Source of the DNA: Agrobacterium tumefaciens
GTDB lineage: Bacteria > Pseudomonadota > Alphaproteobacteria > Rhizobiales > Rhizobiaceae
Direction of reading: 5' to 3'
Length of the DNA stretch: 64,000 bases
NCBI RefSeq assembly: GCF_013337285.1
Contig: NZ_SUPW01000003.1
Span: forward strand, 310,001 to 374,000
The stretch's first letter is position 1. Every line of letters starts with the position of its first letter. The translations under genes and the position numbers were made by a program. Positions 37,006 through 45,601 of the stretch are shown piece by piece. The notes under the pieces are model-generated. The model was not told the origin of the DNA. It did no database searches and saw only the letters and a program-made list of their open reading frames with translations.

Positions 37006-38049
37006 CTACTCGCTCCCGTTATCGTGCCGGGTGCGTCCGGAGGGTTTTGTCTCGCTGTCGATCCGCGTCGACAGCCGGTCGAGCGTGCGGCGGAGTGATT
37101 TCGATTCTTCCTGTTGCGCCTCGATCCAGTCGCGCAGCATCTGTTGTTCGCTGCGCATATTCTTGACGAGACCCTGAATGCCTTCGGCAAGACTGGTCAT
37201 GGCCGCAAGCGAGCGTTCGGTGCTGACCATGGTGCCGGGCTCCGCCTTGAATTCCCTCGGCCCATCGACCGTCGTATCCGTGACGGAAGACAGCCAGTTT
37301 TCAAGCTGCGTGTAAAAGCGGTTCTGAGCGCGGCCGGCCTGAAGATCGAGAAAGCCGAGGATCAGCGAGCCTGAAAGACCAAGAAGCGACGAGGAAAACG
37401 CCGTTCCCATGCCCGCCAGCGGCGCAGTGAGGCCGGCCTTGAGCGAACCAAGAATATCGTTGCTGTCGCCGGCGCTCGGGTCGAGCGACTGGATGACATT
37501 GCTGATGGCGCCGATGGTGCCGATCAGGCCCCAGAAGGTGCCTAGCAGACCGAGAAACACCAGAAGGCCGACGAGATAACGCGATGTGTCACGTGACTCG
37601 TCGAGACGTGTCCCTATGGAATCGAGGATGGTCCGCTGCGTGACGCCGGAAAGCCGGACTTCGCCGCCCTTGCCGATCAGCGTGCTCATGGGGGCGAGCA
37701 GTTTTGGCGCACGGCCAGCCTTTTCAACGCTGCCGGCGGCGCGGAAGGCATTAAACCAGCGCACTTCTGAACGCAGGCTCATGGTCTGGGTAAACACCAG
37801 AATGATGCCGATGGCCAAAACGCCGAGAATGAAACCGTTGAGACCGGGATTGGTCATGAAGGCGGTATGCGCCTGCCGGTAAAGAATAGCCGCCAGAAAA
37901 CCGACGAGGATCAGGAACAGAACCATCGTCCACAGAAACGGTGTGGGGCTGGACAGCTTGTAGCTGAATTGCCGCGTGGTCACCGGTTTCTCGACGCCGA
38001 GATCAAGTAACTCCGAATCCGCCATAACGTTCGCATTCCCTTCGGTCAT
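37006..38049 (-). CDS. MotA/TolQ/ExbB-like proton-channel protein
   Basis: A 347-residue membrane protein with two helices near the N-terminus (about residues 28-55 and 70-90). Two more lie in the channel region around VGLLVFLGLLGTFWGLIGTIG (about 170-195) and GMGTAFSSSLLGLSGSLILGF (about 225-250), the MotA/ExbB signature. A C-terminal cytoplasmic helical tail of about 90 residues, with MRSEQQMLRDWIEAQQEE, is longer than in TolQ. ATG 38049 was taken; an ATG at 38025 has a slightly better spacer to GAAGGGA. It forms a two-gene unit with the MotB/OmpA-like partner. Confidence 0.85.
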   Translation of the reverse strand: MTEGNANVMADSELLDLGVEKPVTTRQFSYKLSSPTPFLWTMVLFLILVGFLAAILYRQAHTAFMTNPGLNGFILGVLAIGIILVFTQTMSLRSEVRWFNAFRAAGSVEKAGRAPKLLAPMSTLIGKGGEVRLSGVTQRTILDSIGTRLDESRDTSRYLVGLLVFLGLLGTFWGLIGTIGAISNVIQSLDPSAGDSNDILGSLKAGLTAPLAGMGTAFSSSLLGLSGSLILGFLDLQAGRAQNRFYTQLENWLSSVTDTTVDGPREFKAEPGTMVSTERSLAAMTSLAEGIQGLVKNMRSEQQMLRDWIEAQQEESKSLRRTLDRLSTRIDSETKPSGRTRHDNGSE

Positions 38050-38149
38050 GTATCTAGCGGAAGCTATTTGAAAATTGCGACGATTTGAAGCGAAAAGCCG
38101 GTCTTTCGTCACAGGCATTTTACAAAACCGGGAGGGAACCATGCCCAGA

Positions 38150-38183
38150 AAAACAAAAACGCCCGGCAAGGGTTTGCCGGGCG
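38150..38183 (-). terminator. Rho-independent terminator after the inositol-phosphatase-family gene
   Basis: The GCCCGGCAA/TTGCCGGGC stem has a T-rich run on the minus strand (complement of 38150-38160). It lies 43 bases past the stop codon at 38226. Confidence 0.88.
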
Positions 38184-38225
38184 CCTGAAACTTGCATTAA
38201 ACGGCAGGTTTTCTGCCGAAATCGA

Positions 38226-39026
38226 TCAGCGGCCCGGGATCGGGCGATTGGCGACTTCCACCAGCGCCTTGTGGATATATTCGTTTCCGGCAGCGACACT
38301 GCCGGTGCCAAAGATGTCCGCACCACCCTTGACGTCGGACGTGAAGCCGCCAGCTTCGCGAATCAGCACCAGACCGGCCGCCACGTCCCACGGAGAAAGT
38401 TCCGCTTCCCAGAAACCGTCGAGACGACCTGCGGCAACATAGGCAAGGTCAAGCGCTGCAGCGCCCATGCGGCGGATGCCGGCAGCCTCGCCCATGACGT
38501 GGCGAAGCTCGACCAGGAACTTGCCGTGATTGCCGCGGCCAAGATGCGGAACGCCGCAGCCGATGACGCAGTCAGTCAGTGCTTTGCGCGCAGCAACACG
38601 AATGCGGCGATCATTGAGGAACGCGCCGCCGCCACGCTCGGCTGTGTAGAGTTCATCGGTGGCCGGATTGAAGATTACGCCGGCGACGACTTCACCATTG
38701 CGCTCCAGCGCGATGGAAACGGCGAAATGGGGAATGCCGTGCAGGAAATTGGTCGTGCCATCAAGCGGATCGACGATCCAGCGATGCGCGCCATCCGTGC
38801 CCTTTTCCTCGCCGCCTTCTTCGCCCAGAAAATCGTAGGTCGGGCGGGCTTTCATGAGTTCGTCGCGCACGATCTTTTCGGCTTTCAGATCCGCCTGCGA
38901 GACGAAATCACTCGGTCCCTTGACCGAAACCTGAAGGTTCTGCACTTCACCGAAGTCACGCGACAAAGACTTACCCGCCTTGATGGCGGCCTGAACCATG
39001 ACATTGAGAAGGGCTGAACGGGCCAT
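38226..39026 (-). CDS. suhB: Inositol-1-monophosphatase family protein
   Basis: A 266-residue metal-dependent phosphatase of the IMPase superfamily. Motifs are FVSQADLKAEKIV, GEEGGE, the core DPLDGTTNFLHGIPHF with the Mg-binding aspartates, and WDVAAGLVLIREAGG near the C-terminus. Possible substrates are inositol, histidinol or other sugar phosphates. SuhB homologues also act in rRNA transcription in enterics, so the exact role is open. AGGAAAC precedes ATG 39026. Confidence 0.92.
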   Translation of the reverse strand: MARSALLNVMVQAAIKAGKSLSRDFGEVQNLQVSVKGPSDFVSQADLKAEKIVRDELMKARPTYDFLGEEGGEEKGTDGAHRWIVDPLDGTTNFLHGIPHFAVSIALERNGEVVAGVIFNPATDELYTAERGGGAFLNDRRIRVAARKALTDCVIGCGVPHLGRGNHGKFLVELRHVMGEAAGIRRMGAAALDLAYVAAGRLDGFWEAELSPWDVAAGLVLIREAGGFTSDVKGGADIFGTGSVAAGNEYIHKALVEVANRPIPGR

Positions 39027-39144
39027 CGAATTTGTTTCCTGGAAAGCTTGCGAACCGCCCGAAAGCGCATCGGGCAGGCACGTCATTATTTTCTTGAATT
39101 GAAAGTTTGCGGTTCAAGACCACAAAACGCGCGGAAATTCAAGG

Positions 39145-39184
39145 CAAAAAGCCCGGCAGTGCCAGCTGGCACCGCAAGACCGGG
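39145..39184 (-). terminator. Probable terminator after the Sel1-repeat gene
   Basis: On the minus strand CCCGG, a GTGCC-AGCT-GGCAC inner stem with a small bulge, and CCGGG are followed by CTTTTTG. It lies seven bases after the stop. Confidence 0.78.
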
Positions 39185-39190
39185 TCTGCA

Positions 39191-40291
39191 TCACATCGGG
39201 CGGAAACGATTTGCGGCATCAATCGCCTTTTTCTGCTGCTCGTCGGTGATGCCGAGATAGAAATCCTCCAACCTTGGATCCTTCAACCCGGCGCGGCGGG
39301 AAAGCACATACCATTTGGCCGCTTCCACCGGATCTGGCCGGGTGCCGAGCGCCTGAATGTAAAGATGTGCGACCTTGTTCTGCGCAATGACATTGCCGCG
39401 CTGCGCCGCGCCATAAAGCCAGCGGAAGCCTTCATCCAGATTACGTTCACCGCCAAAGCCATTCACCAGCCAGATGCCCAGATCGACCTGCGCGGTATCA
39501 TAGCCCGCCTTTGCGGCGCGCATCAGCCAGTCCCGCGCCTTGGCCTTCTTCTCAGCCGGCACATCCTTGACCGACCAGTAGATCTGCGACACCGCATATT
39601 GCGCGTCGGCAATGCCCTGCTCGGCGGATTTTTCGTAGAATGGCATCGCCATCAGCAGACCCTTGGCACCGGGATTTTCCGAAACCAGTATCTGTCCCCA
39701 GTTGAACTGGGCGGACGCATTGCCGGCTTCCGCTGCGCGCCGCATGAAATCGTCGGCCTTCGCCTTGTCGCGGGTGACGAATTTGCCTTCCATCAGGATC
39801 AGGGCGAATTTGAACATGGCGACGGGATCGCCACCCTGCGCCGCCTGCTGATACCAGAAGGCCGAGGTCTTTTCATCGCGGGCGATGCCAAGGCCGCGCG
39901 ACATCATTTCGGCCACCAGCGTCTGGGCCGACGCATCGCCGTTCTGCGCCCGGTTCAGCGCCTTGTCGAGCGCCTGCACATATTCGCCGCGCTGGAAATG
40001 GCCATAGGCCTCATCCACCCTGCCCTTGAATTCCTTCTCCGGCGGCAGGGCCGGCAGGTCCGCGCCCATGCGCTGATAAACATTGACGCCCTGCGACGGC
40101 TGCAAATCCTTCTGTTCCTCGGATTGCACCCTACCCTGACGGGAAGGCTGGGCCTCATCTTCCAGCTGGCGGGAGAGCGCATTGCTTTCGCTCTGCGGTC
40201 CGGACTGGGCAAAGGCGACGCCTGCCGGCGCGCCGAAAACAAGCGCCAGCAGCGAAACGGAAAGGCAGAAAGGAACCGAGCGCATGAACAT
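39191..40291 (-). CDS. Exported Sel1-repeat (TPR-like) protein
   Basis: A 366-residue protein with a signal peptide (cleavage near VAFAQ), a polar Gln/Ser/Glu linker, and about six to seven Sel1-like repeats from residue 110. Repeat marks include SAFWYQQAAQGGDPVAM, DFMRRAAEAGNASAQF, PFYEKSAEQGIADAQY and RWLYGAAQRGNVIAQN. Sel1 proteins scaffold interactions; the rhizobial regulator ExoR is one example. ATG 40291 is used; 40285 is equally plausible. The start overlaps the end of the ThiE-like gene region closely, suggesting an operon. Partner unknown. Confidence 0.88.
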   Translation of the reverse strand: MFMRSVPFCLSVSLLALVFGAPAGVAFAQSGPQSESNALSRQLEDEAQPSRQGRVQSEEQKDLQPSQGVNVYQRMGADLPALPPEKEFKGRVDEAYGHFQRGEYVQALDKALNRAQNGDASAQTLVAEMMSRGLGIARDEKTSAFWYQQAAQGGDPVAMFKFALILMEGKFVTRDKAKADDFMRRAAEAGNASAQFNWGQILVSENPGAKGLLMAMPFYEKSAEQGIADAQYAVSQIYWSVKDVPAEKKAKARDWLMRAAKAGYDTAQVDLGIWLVNGFGGERNLDEGFRWLYGAAQRGNVIAQNKVAHLYIQALGTRPDPVEAAKWYVLSRRAGLKDPRLEDFYLGITDEQQKKAIDAANRFRPM

Positions 40292-40299
40292 CGCCTGTA

Positions 40300-40965
40300 T
40301 CAACCGCCAAACCGTGGCGCTTTTTCGTCAAGCAAAGCGTTGATTTCAGAAACGGCCTGAGCGGCGCCGGCGGGATTGTCGAAAACGCCGCTGCGCATCG
40401 CCACAAATTCCACGCCGGTTTCGGAAACGGCGACCACCGAAGACGGATCCGTGCCGCCCATGACGATGGCCGGGATTTCGATCATCGACGCCCACCACTC
40501 GCCGAGCGCCAGATTTTTGGGATGCGCCTCCGGCTTGATGTCGCCTTCGAGTTTGCCAAAGAAGACATAGTCCGGATTGGACTCACCCATCTCCAGCGCC
40601 TTGTGGCGGTCATCGGCATTGCCGCCGCCGACGATCAGTTTCGGCGTAAAGTTTTCCACAGCCTCTGCAAGCGCCTCGGCATTACCAATAACATGCAGGC
40701 CATCCGCCTTCACCCGGCTGGCGACGCGGCTGTCGCCGGCGACAAGGGCGGCCGCACCGGCCGCCTGAACGATCGGCACGATCAGTTCGGCCCATTTCTG
40801 GAAAGACGCGTCATCCAGACCGTATTGCGGAATGATGACGGAAGCCACATCGCCGCCCTTTAGCGCGCCTTCCACTTCTGTCGCCTGCTTTCGCGCATCG
40901 TCCGATTGCGGAAGGATCAGAACAAGGCGGCAACGGTCTTCAACTATGGTCATCGGTTCGTCCAT
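40300..40965 (-). CDS. ThiE-like (TMP-TENI superfamily) protein, probably not a true ThiE
   Basis: A 221-residue (beta/alpha)8-barrel protein of the thiamine-phosphate-synthase superfamily. Visible are VAGDSRVASRVKADGLHVIGN, GGGNADDRHKALEMGESNPDYVFFGKLEG and MGGTDPSSVVAVSETGVEFVAMRSGVF. The usual ThiE pyrophosphate and substrate signatures, such as HLGQ(D/E)D, are replaced here by LHVIGN. No other thiamine gene is nearby. It is coupled with the Sel1 gene. Annotation as thiE would be over-reach; the function is open. Confidence 0.8.
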   Translation of the reverse strand: MDEPMTIVEDRCRLVLILPQSDDARKQATEVEGALKGGDVASVIIPQYGLDDASFQKWAELIVPIVQAAGAAALVAGDSRVASRVKADGLHVIGNAEALAEAVENFTPKLIVGGGNADDRHKALEMGESNPDYVFFGKLEGDIKPEAHPKNLALGEWWASMIEIPAIVMGGTDPSSVVAVSETGVEFVAMRSGVFDNPAGAAQAVSEINALLDEKAPRFGG

Positions 40966-41057
40966 TTCAGGCAGAAGACACTTCTGGAGCGATCTGCACT
41001 CGTTTTGATATGATAAATCCGATAAACCGGACCGGCGAAAGGATCAACCATCCATCC

Positions 41058-41822
41058 ATGCTGACCGATTTTCATTTTTTTCTCGTCGCCATTCCCGCAG
41101 TCGTGCTTGTCGGCCTTTCCAAGGGCGGATTGGGCGGTGCGCTGGCACTGATGGGTGTGCCGCTGATGGCGCTTGCGATCCCGCCCGTACAGGCGGCGGC
41201 GATCTTCCTGCCGATCCTGATCGTCATGGATCTCGTGGCTCTTTGGGCGTGGCGGCACCATAATCATCGTCAAACGCTCCTCATCATGCTGCCGGGCGCA
41301 ATCGCCGGCATCACTCTCGGTTGGGCCACCTCGAGCTTCATATCAGCGGACGCCATGCGCCTTGTCGTCGCCTCGGTGACCATCCTCTTCGTCTTGCGTT
41401 ATTTTTACGAGAGCTTCAAAAGCCGAAGGGGACAGGCAATCCCGGCCAAACCGCAACGACCGGCGGCGGCAACGCTCTGGTCCAGCCTGTCGGGTTATGC
41501 GAGTTTCGTGGCCCATGCGGGCGGCCCGCCCTTCCAGATTTACGTCCTGCCGCTGAAGCTCGACCCCAAAACCTATACCGGCATGAGCGTGCGTTTCTTC
41601 GCCATCATGAATGCGATCAAGCTCATCCCCTATTTCGCGCTGGGGGCGCTGGACGCCACCAACCTCAAGACATCGGCGAGCCTGCTACCTGTGGCGATGC
41701 TGGCGACACTCGCCGGCGCCAAAGTGGTGAAATATATGAAGCCGGCCGTGTTTTATCCGCTCATGTATGCCATGGCGCTTGTCGCCGCATCAAAGCTGCT
41801 ATGGGACGGGCTGCCGCTTTAG
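41058..41822 (+). CDS. TauE/SafE-family membrane permease
   Basis: A 254-residue protein with about eight hydrophobic helices in two repeats, the sulfite-exporter TauE/SafE (TSUP) family. The N-terminal signature is GLSKGGLGGALALMGVPLMAL. The second-half repeat contains GYASFVAHAGGPPFQIYVLPL. Members move sulfite, sulfonates or other small organic anions; the substrate is not clear. ATG 41058 places helix 1 directly after it; an ATG at 41010 would add 16 residues. Confidence 0.87.
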   Translation: MLTDFHFFLVAIPAVVLVGLSKGGLGGALALMGVPLMALAIPPVQAAAIFLPILIVMDLVALWAWRHHNHRQTLLIMLPGAIAGITLGWATSSFISADAMRLVVASVTILFVLRYFYESFKSRRGQAIPAKPQRPAAATLWSSLSGYASFVAHAGGPPFQIYVLPLKLDPKTYTGMSVRFFAIMNAIKLIPYFALGALDATNLKTSASLLPVAMLATLAGAKVVKYMKPAVFYPLMYAMALVAASKLLWDGLPL

Positions 41823-41835
41823 TCTTCGGCAGCCA

Positions 41836-41873
41836 ATAAAAAGCCCCGGCTGCACCACAGGTGCTGCCGGGGC
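41836..41873 (-). terminator. Rho-independent terminator of the minus-strand DUF465 gene
   Basis: GCCCCGGC/GCCGGGGC outer arms with an inner GCACC/GGTGC stem. On the minus strand it is followed by TTTTTATTGG. It lies downstream of the 41936-42112 gene and also of the convergent TauE gene. Confidence 0.88.
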
Positions 41874-41935
41874 CGAAAGAGATCAAACCGTCAGTCCTTC
41901 ATTTCATCGACGGCTGCGGTTCGGCATTATTCAAT

Positions 41936-42112
41936 TTAATGCCTGGTGGAGGCTCTGAGCCTCTGCAATTCATCCTTCAGGCGCAGTTTTCGACGTTTGA
42001 GGTCGGCAATCTCCGTATCGTCCGAAGACGGGGAAGAAAGAATACTTTCGAGCTGCTCCTCCAGAGCGCCGTGTTTCTTTTCGAGCGATGCAATATGAGC
42101 CTGAATGGTCAT
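41936..42112 (-). CDS. DUF465 (YdcH-like) small coiled-coil protein
   Basis: A 58-residue protein starting MTIQAHIASLEKKHGALEEQ and containing the DUF465 helix TEIADLKRRKLRLKDELQRL. It is entirely helical and basic at the C-terminus, resembling SlyX/YdcH proteins. A strong AAGGAAGGA site supports the ATG at 42112. A second DUF465 gene is transcribed away from it 236 bases upstream. Function unknown. Confidence 0.88.
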   Translation of the reverse strand: MTIQAHIASLEKKHGALEEQLESILSSPSSDDTEIADLKRRKLRLKDELQRLRASTRH

Positions 42113-42347
42113 GCGGCACGTCCTTCCTTTTTTAAACCTACCTCCAGCTCTCCATCGCTGGAGTTTCAGGTTTGCGACGACAATGTGACATGGATTAACT
42201 GTATTGTCGAAGGCGAAATGAAGGCAATAAGTGGGCAATTTGGTCGCAAGGGATAACTTCCCGTTACCGCGATTTGATGATAGAGGCTCGTGAACGATGA
42301 CATACGCGCCGGAGGCTATCCGGCTGGCATAAAATGGGGATGACAAG

Positions 42348-42551
42348 ATGCCCGATCAGGACCAGGCGGACATCAGGCTCACGCTGGCGCGGCTGCGCCA
42401 GGAGCATGAGGACTACGACGCGGCGATCAACGCGATGATCCAGACCAGCTGCGATGCGCTGCGGATACAGCGCATGAAAAAGAAGAAGCTGGCCGTCAAG
42501 GACAAGATGACCCAGATCGAAGATCAGGTCATTCCCGATATCATCGCCTGA
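42348..42551 (+). CDS. DUF465 (YdcH-like) protein, second copy
   Basis: A 67-residue helical protein, [30 protein letters not shown], with the basic DUF465 core [21 protein letters not shown]. It is divergent from the other DUF465 gene and 13 bases before purE, so it is probably co-transcribed with purEK. The two copies share the fold but not close sequence, indicating an old duplication. No function is known. Confidence 0.88.
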   Translation: MPDQDQADIRLTLARLRQEHEDYDAAINAMIQTSCDALRIQRMKKKKLAVKDKMTQIEDQVIPDIIA

Positions 42552-42564
42552 GCGGAGAAGCCAA

Positions 42565-43065
42565 GTGACAACAGAAACACCCCCCGTCGCCATCATCATG
42601 GGCAGCCAGTCAGACTGGGAGACCATGAAGAACGCCGCCGACACGCTGGACGCACTGGATGTGGAATATGAAGCCCGCATCATTTCCGCCCACCGCACGC
42701 CGGACAGGCTTTATGATTTCGCCAATGGAGCCAAAGACGAAGGTTTCAAGGTCATCATAGCAGGTGCCGGCGGTGCCGCCCATCTACCGGGCATGACGGC
42801 CGCGATGACACCTCTGCCCGTCTTCGGCGTTCCGGTACAGTCCAAGACCATGTCCGGACAGGACAGCCTCTACTCCATAGTGCAGATGCCGGCCGGTATT
42901 CCCGTCGGCACGCTTGCCATCGGCAAGGCCGGCGCCATCAATGCCGCACTTCTGGCGGCTGCGGTTCTGGCGCTTGGTGACGACGATCTGGCCGACCGGC
43001 TGGATGCATGGCGCGCGCGCCAGTCGGCAGCCGTCGCCGAATATCCCATGGACAGCGCCCAGTGA
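42565..43065 (+). CDS. purE: N5-carboxyaminoimidazole ribonucleotide mutase PurE
   Basis: Class I PurE moves the carboxyl group of N5-CAIR to give CAIR in purine synthesis. The 166-residue product shows [10 protein letters not shown], a flexible loop with [15 protein letters not shown] (catalytic His in SAHRTP), [16 protein letters not shown] and [16 protein letters not shown]. The start is a GTG at 42565, behind GGAGAAG. The stop overlaps the purK start by one base (TGATG). Confidence 0.97.
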   Translation: MTTETPPVAIIMGSQSDWETMKNAADTLDALDVEYEARIISAHRTPDRLYDFANGAKDEGFKVIIAGAGGAAHLPGMTAAMTPLPVFGVPVQSKTMSGQDSLYSIVQMPAGIPVGTLAIGKAGAINAALLAAAVLALGDDDLADRLDAWRARQSAAVAEYPMDSAQ

Positions 43066-44150
43066 TGGCGAAGATGAATGATCTGACCATCGGCATCATC
43101 GGTGGCGGGCAGCTTGGCCGCATGCTGGCGATGGCGGCGGCGCGCCTCAACCACCGTACCATCGTGCTGGAGCCGCAGGCTGATTGTCCGGCCGCGCAGG
43201 TCTGCAACGATCAGATCGTTGCAGATTATGACGATGAACGCGCCCTTGCGGAACTTGCCCGTCGCTGCGATGTCGTAACTTATGAATTCGAGAATGTACC
43301 TGTCGCGGCAGCCGAAACGCTCGCCGCCTCCGTTCCCGTCTATCCGCCACCGCAGGCGCTCAACGCCTCGCAGGACCGGCTGACCGAAAAACGCTTCCTC
43401 AATGGTTGCGGCATTCCGACGGCCGATTTTCGCGCCGTGGATAGCCAGGAAGAACTGGAGGCCGCCCTGGTAGCTTTCGGCGGCAAGGGCGTGCTGAAAA
43501 CCCGCCGCATGGGCTATGACGGCAAAGGCCAGCGCCTTTTCCGCGGCGACGAGGACAGCACGGGTGCTTTCGAGGCGCTCGGCGGTGTACCCCTGATCCT
43601 CGAAAGTTTCGTCGCCTTCGAGCGGGAAATATCGATCATCGCCGCCCGCTTCAGGGACGGCACCGTCGTCTGCTACGATCCGGCTGAAAATATTCATTTG
43701 AACGGCATTCTGCATACATCAACCGTGCCGGCAGCGCTCGCCGAAGCGGTTGCGGCAGTTGCCGTCCGGTCTGCGGAGAAGCTTCTGGCGGCGCTCGATT
43801 ATGTCGGCGTCATCGGCATCGAATTCTTCGTGCTCCCCGATGGCTCTCTGGTTGCCAATGAAATGGCCCCACGCGTGCACAATACCGGGCACTGGACGGA
43901 AGCCGCCTGCGTGATCTCGCAATTCGAACAGCATATACGCGCCGTGTCCGGCCTCGCTCCCGGCAACACGGAGCGCCATTCGGATTGCGTCATGACCAAT
44001 CTCATCGGTGACGACATCGATGATGTTCCGGCATGGCTGTCGAAAAAAGACTGTCTCGTGCACCTCTACGGCAAGACGGAAGCACGGCCCGGCCGCAAGA
44101 TGGGCCATGTGACCGAGCTTTTGCACACGGGAAAAGCCTCAGTCTTTTAG
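43065..44150 (+). CDS. purK: N5-carboxyaminoimidazole ribonucleotide synthase PurK
   Basis: PurK makes N5-CAIR from AIR, bicarbonate and ATP, the step before PurE. The 361-residue ATP-grasp protein starts [20 protein letters not shown]. It contains [14 protein letters not shown] (ATP loop), [13 protein letters not shown] and [14 protein letters not shown] (metal site). The start shares one base with the purE stop, so translation is coupled. A hairpin with a T-run follows. Confidence 0.97.
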   Translation: MAKMNDLTIGIIGGGQLGRMLAMAAARLNHRTIVLEPQADCPAAQVCNDQIVADYDDERALAELARRCDVVTYEFENVPVAAAETLAASVPVYPPPQALNASQDRLTEKRFLNGCGIPTADFRAVDSQEELEAALVAFGGKGVLKTRRMGYDGKGQRLFRGDEDSTGAFEALGGVPLILESFVAFEREISIIAARFRDGTVVCYDPAENIHLNGILHTSTVPAALAEAVAAVAVRSAEKLLAALDYVGVIGIEFFVLPDGSLVANEMAPRVHNTGHWTEAACVISQFEQHIRAVSGLAPGNTERHSDCVMTNLIGDDIDDVPAWLSKKDCLVHLYGKTEARPGRKMGHVTELLHTGKASVF

Positions 44151-44170
44151 GGCAAAGACACCGGCAAGTG

Positions 44171-44199
44171 TTGACAGGCAGGGCTCAAACGGGTATCTG
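44171..44199 (+). promoter_or_regulatory. Candidate sigma-70-type promoter of rpmJ
   Basis: TTGACA (44171-44176), a 17-base spacer, and TATCTG (44194-44199): consensus -35, moderate -10, optimal spacing. The rpmJ ATG is about 90 bases downstream, so a 5' leader containing the next hairpin is predicted. Confidence 0.5.
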
Positions 44200-44210
44200 C
44201 CTGCCAACCG

Positions 44211-44245
44211 AAAAGAGCGCGCCCCGTTGCGCGCTTTTGATTGTT
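44211..44245 (+). terminator. Hairpin with T-run between purK and rpmJ
   Basis: AAAAG, GCGCGC/GCGCGC arms around CCCGTT, then TTTTGATTG. It lies about 60 bases after the purK stop and may end purEK. It also lies downstream of the candidate rpmJ promoter, so it could alternatively be a leader element. Confidence 0.65.
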
Positions 44246-44289
44246 TGAATAAGCACGGTAAATGCCGTGCAAAACTGCGGACCAGTAAA

Positions 44290-44415
44290 ATGAAAATCAA
44301 GAATTCGCTTAAAGCGCTTAAGGCCCGTCATCGCGATAACCGCCTGGTTCGCCGCAAGGGCCGCGTCTACATCATCAACAAGCAGAACCCGCGCTTCAAG
44401 GCTCGTCAGGGCTGA
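44290..44415 (+). CDS. rpmJ: 50S ribosomal protein L36, cysteine-free (YkgO-type)
   Basis: L36 is a small basic 23S-binding protein. The 41-residue product, [17 protein letters not shown] then [21 protein letters not shown], is the longer, cysteine-free form that does not bind zinc. It has its own promoter candidate and hairpin upstream. Together with the cysteine-free L31 in this window, this means neither protein can hold zinc. Confidence 0.96.
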   Translation: MKIKNSLKALKARHRDNRLVRRKGRVYIINKQNPRFKARQG

Positions 44416-44459
44416 TTGACTGCGACTGCGGTTCGCGATCAATGTCGCGGATCACTTTG

Positions 44460-44489
44460 TTGACAGAGCAAAACTTTGCATTTGATATT
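44460..44489 (+). promoter_or_regulatory. Candidate promoter of the TPR-protein gene
   Basis: TTGACA (44460-44465) with GATATT 18 bases later, 28 bases before the ATG. The -35 is perfect and the -10 only moderate. Confidence 0.4.
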
Positions 44490-44516
44490 GGGCGCAGGCG
44501 GGTTAATCTTTAGCCC

Positions 44517-45122
44517 ATGCGCCCAAATCGTTTTTGCATGTCCATCATAGTCGCTCAGGGTCTCCTGTTATCAGGAATGGCTTCCGTTGCTCATGCGGCG
44601 GATGGGCAAACCCCTGCGGTGGCGGAAGTTGCGCCTTCACCGGCCGGAACCATCGACACGCTTTTTGCGTCGCTAAAAAAAGAGCGAAATGCGGTCAAGG
44701 CGCGCAGCATCGCCAACCAGATTGCGTCCGAATGGAACGATTCCGGCAGCGCGACAATCAATCTCCTGATGCAATGGGCAGGCGAAGCCTCCGACGAAAA
44801 GCGCAACGCCGCCGCTTATGATTTTCTCGACCAGATCATTCTACTCGATCCGGACTATGTGCAGGCGCCCTATCGCCGTGCCATGGTACACTTTGCCGAT
44901 GGCGACACCCGCAAGGCGATGGCGGATATCAATCTGACGCTGGAAAAGGAGCCGCGCTATTTTCCAGCGCTGGCAAGCCTCGCCAATATCCTCGAAGCCT
45001 CCGGTCGCGAGGAACTCGCGCTAAAGGCATGGGAGCGCTATCTGGCGGTCTATCCGGCAGACAAGGATGCCCGCAAACAGGCTATCGATCTTTCGGAGAA
45101 GCTGGCTGGCACACGCGGGTGA
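44517..45122 (+). CDS. Exported tetratricopeptide-repeat protein
   Basis: A 201-residue protein with a signal peptide (cleavage near AHAAD), a helical region, and two to three TPR units in the C-terminal half. Examples are DQIILLDPDYVQAPYRRAMVHFADGDTRKAM and ALASLANILEASGREELALKAWERYLAVYPADKDA. A periplasmic protein-interaction role is likely; no partner is indicated. It is a single gene with its own promoter candidate and terminator. Confidence 0.87.
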   Translation: MRPNRFCMSIIVAQGLLLSGMASVAHAADGQTPAVAEVAPSPAGTIDTLFASLKKERNAVKARSIANQIASEWNDSGSATINLLMQWAGEASDEKRNAAAYDFLDQIILLDPDYVQAPYRRAMVHFADGDTRKAMADINLTLEKEPRYFPALASLANILEASGREELALKAWERYLAVYPADKDARKQAIDLSEKLAGTRG

Positions 45123-45137
45123 ATCTGCGGGACCAAA

Positions 45138-45168
45138 CAAAAATCGCCGCAAAAGCGGCGATTTTTTA
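45138..45168. terminator. Bidirectional terminator between the TPR gene and gapR
   Basis: AAATCGCCGC-AAAA-GCGGCGATTT with T-runs on both strands, serving the two convergent genes. Confidence 0.94.
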
Positions 45169-45187
45169 TTGAGCGATCGGTAACCGA

Positions 45188-45445
45188 TCATTCCATACCA
45201 AGCGCCGCCATATAGGTCTGCAGGATGGTTTCTTCCTCGATACGCTCGTTGGCGTCCTTCTTGCGAAGGCGGATGATGGTGCGGATCGCCTTGGTATCGT
45301 AGCCACGACCCTTCGCCTCGCCCATGACATCCTTGATATCACCCTGAATGGCGGCTTTTTCTTCTTCGAGACGCTCGACGCGCTCGATGAACTGACGCAG
45401 TTCGGCGGCGGCGACGGTTTCGGTGGTGCTGGTTTCGTCCATCAT
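45188..45445 (-). CDS. gapR: GapR (DUF2312), chromosome-structuring DNA-binding protein
   Basis: An 85-residue DUF2312 protein. In Caulobacter GapR binds overtwisted DNA ahead of polymerases and is needed for chromosome replication. The whole family signature is seen: [50 protein letters not shown]. The ATG at 45445 follows AAGGATGAT; a second ATG is the next codon. It is a single minus-strand gene. Confidence 0.93.
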   Translation of the reverse strand: MMDETSTTETVAAAELRQFIERVERLEEEKAAIQGDIKDVMGEAKGRGYDTKAIRTIIRLRKKDANERIEEETILQTYMAALGME

Positions 45446-45601
45446 ATCATCCTTCGTAGTGGCGGCTCTTTTTGCGTGAGCCCTGTTCATTGTATCCGGG
45501 CTAAAACTTTCGCCGGTCGCCGCCAGCCGGACGGCAGAAATTCAGGCCTGTGAACTGCCCATTGCCGGGCCTCACGTCAAGTCGTTTCCGTCGATCGGGG
45601 G

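Noticed and set aside
35972-38049. Zorya-type defence system
   Set aside because: Only MotA/MotB-like proteins are present. Neighbours are an FAD dehydrogenase and an inositol-phosphatase-family gene, with no helicase or nuclease.
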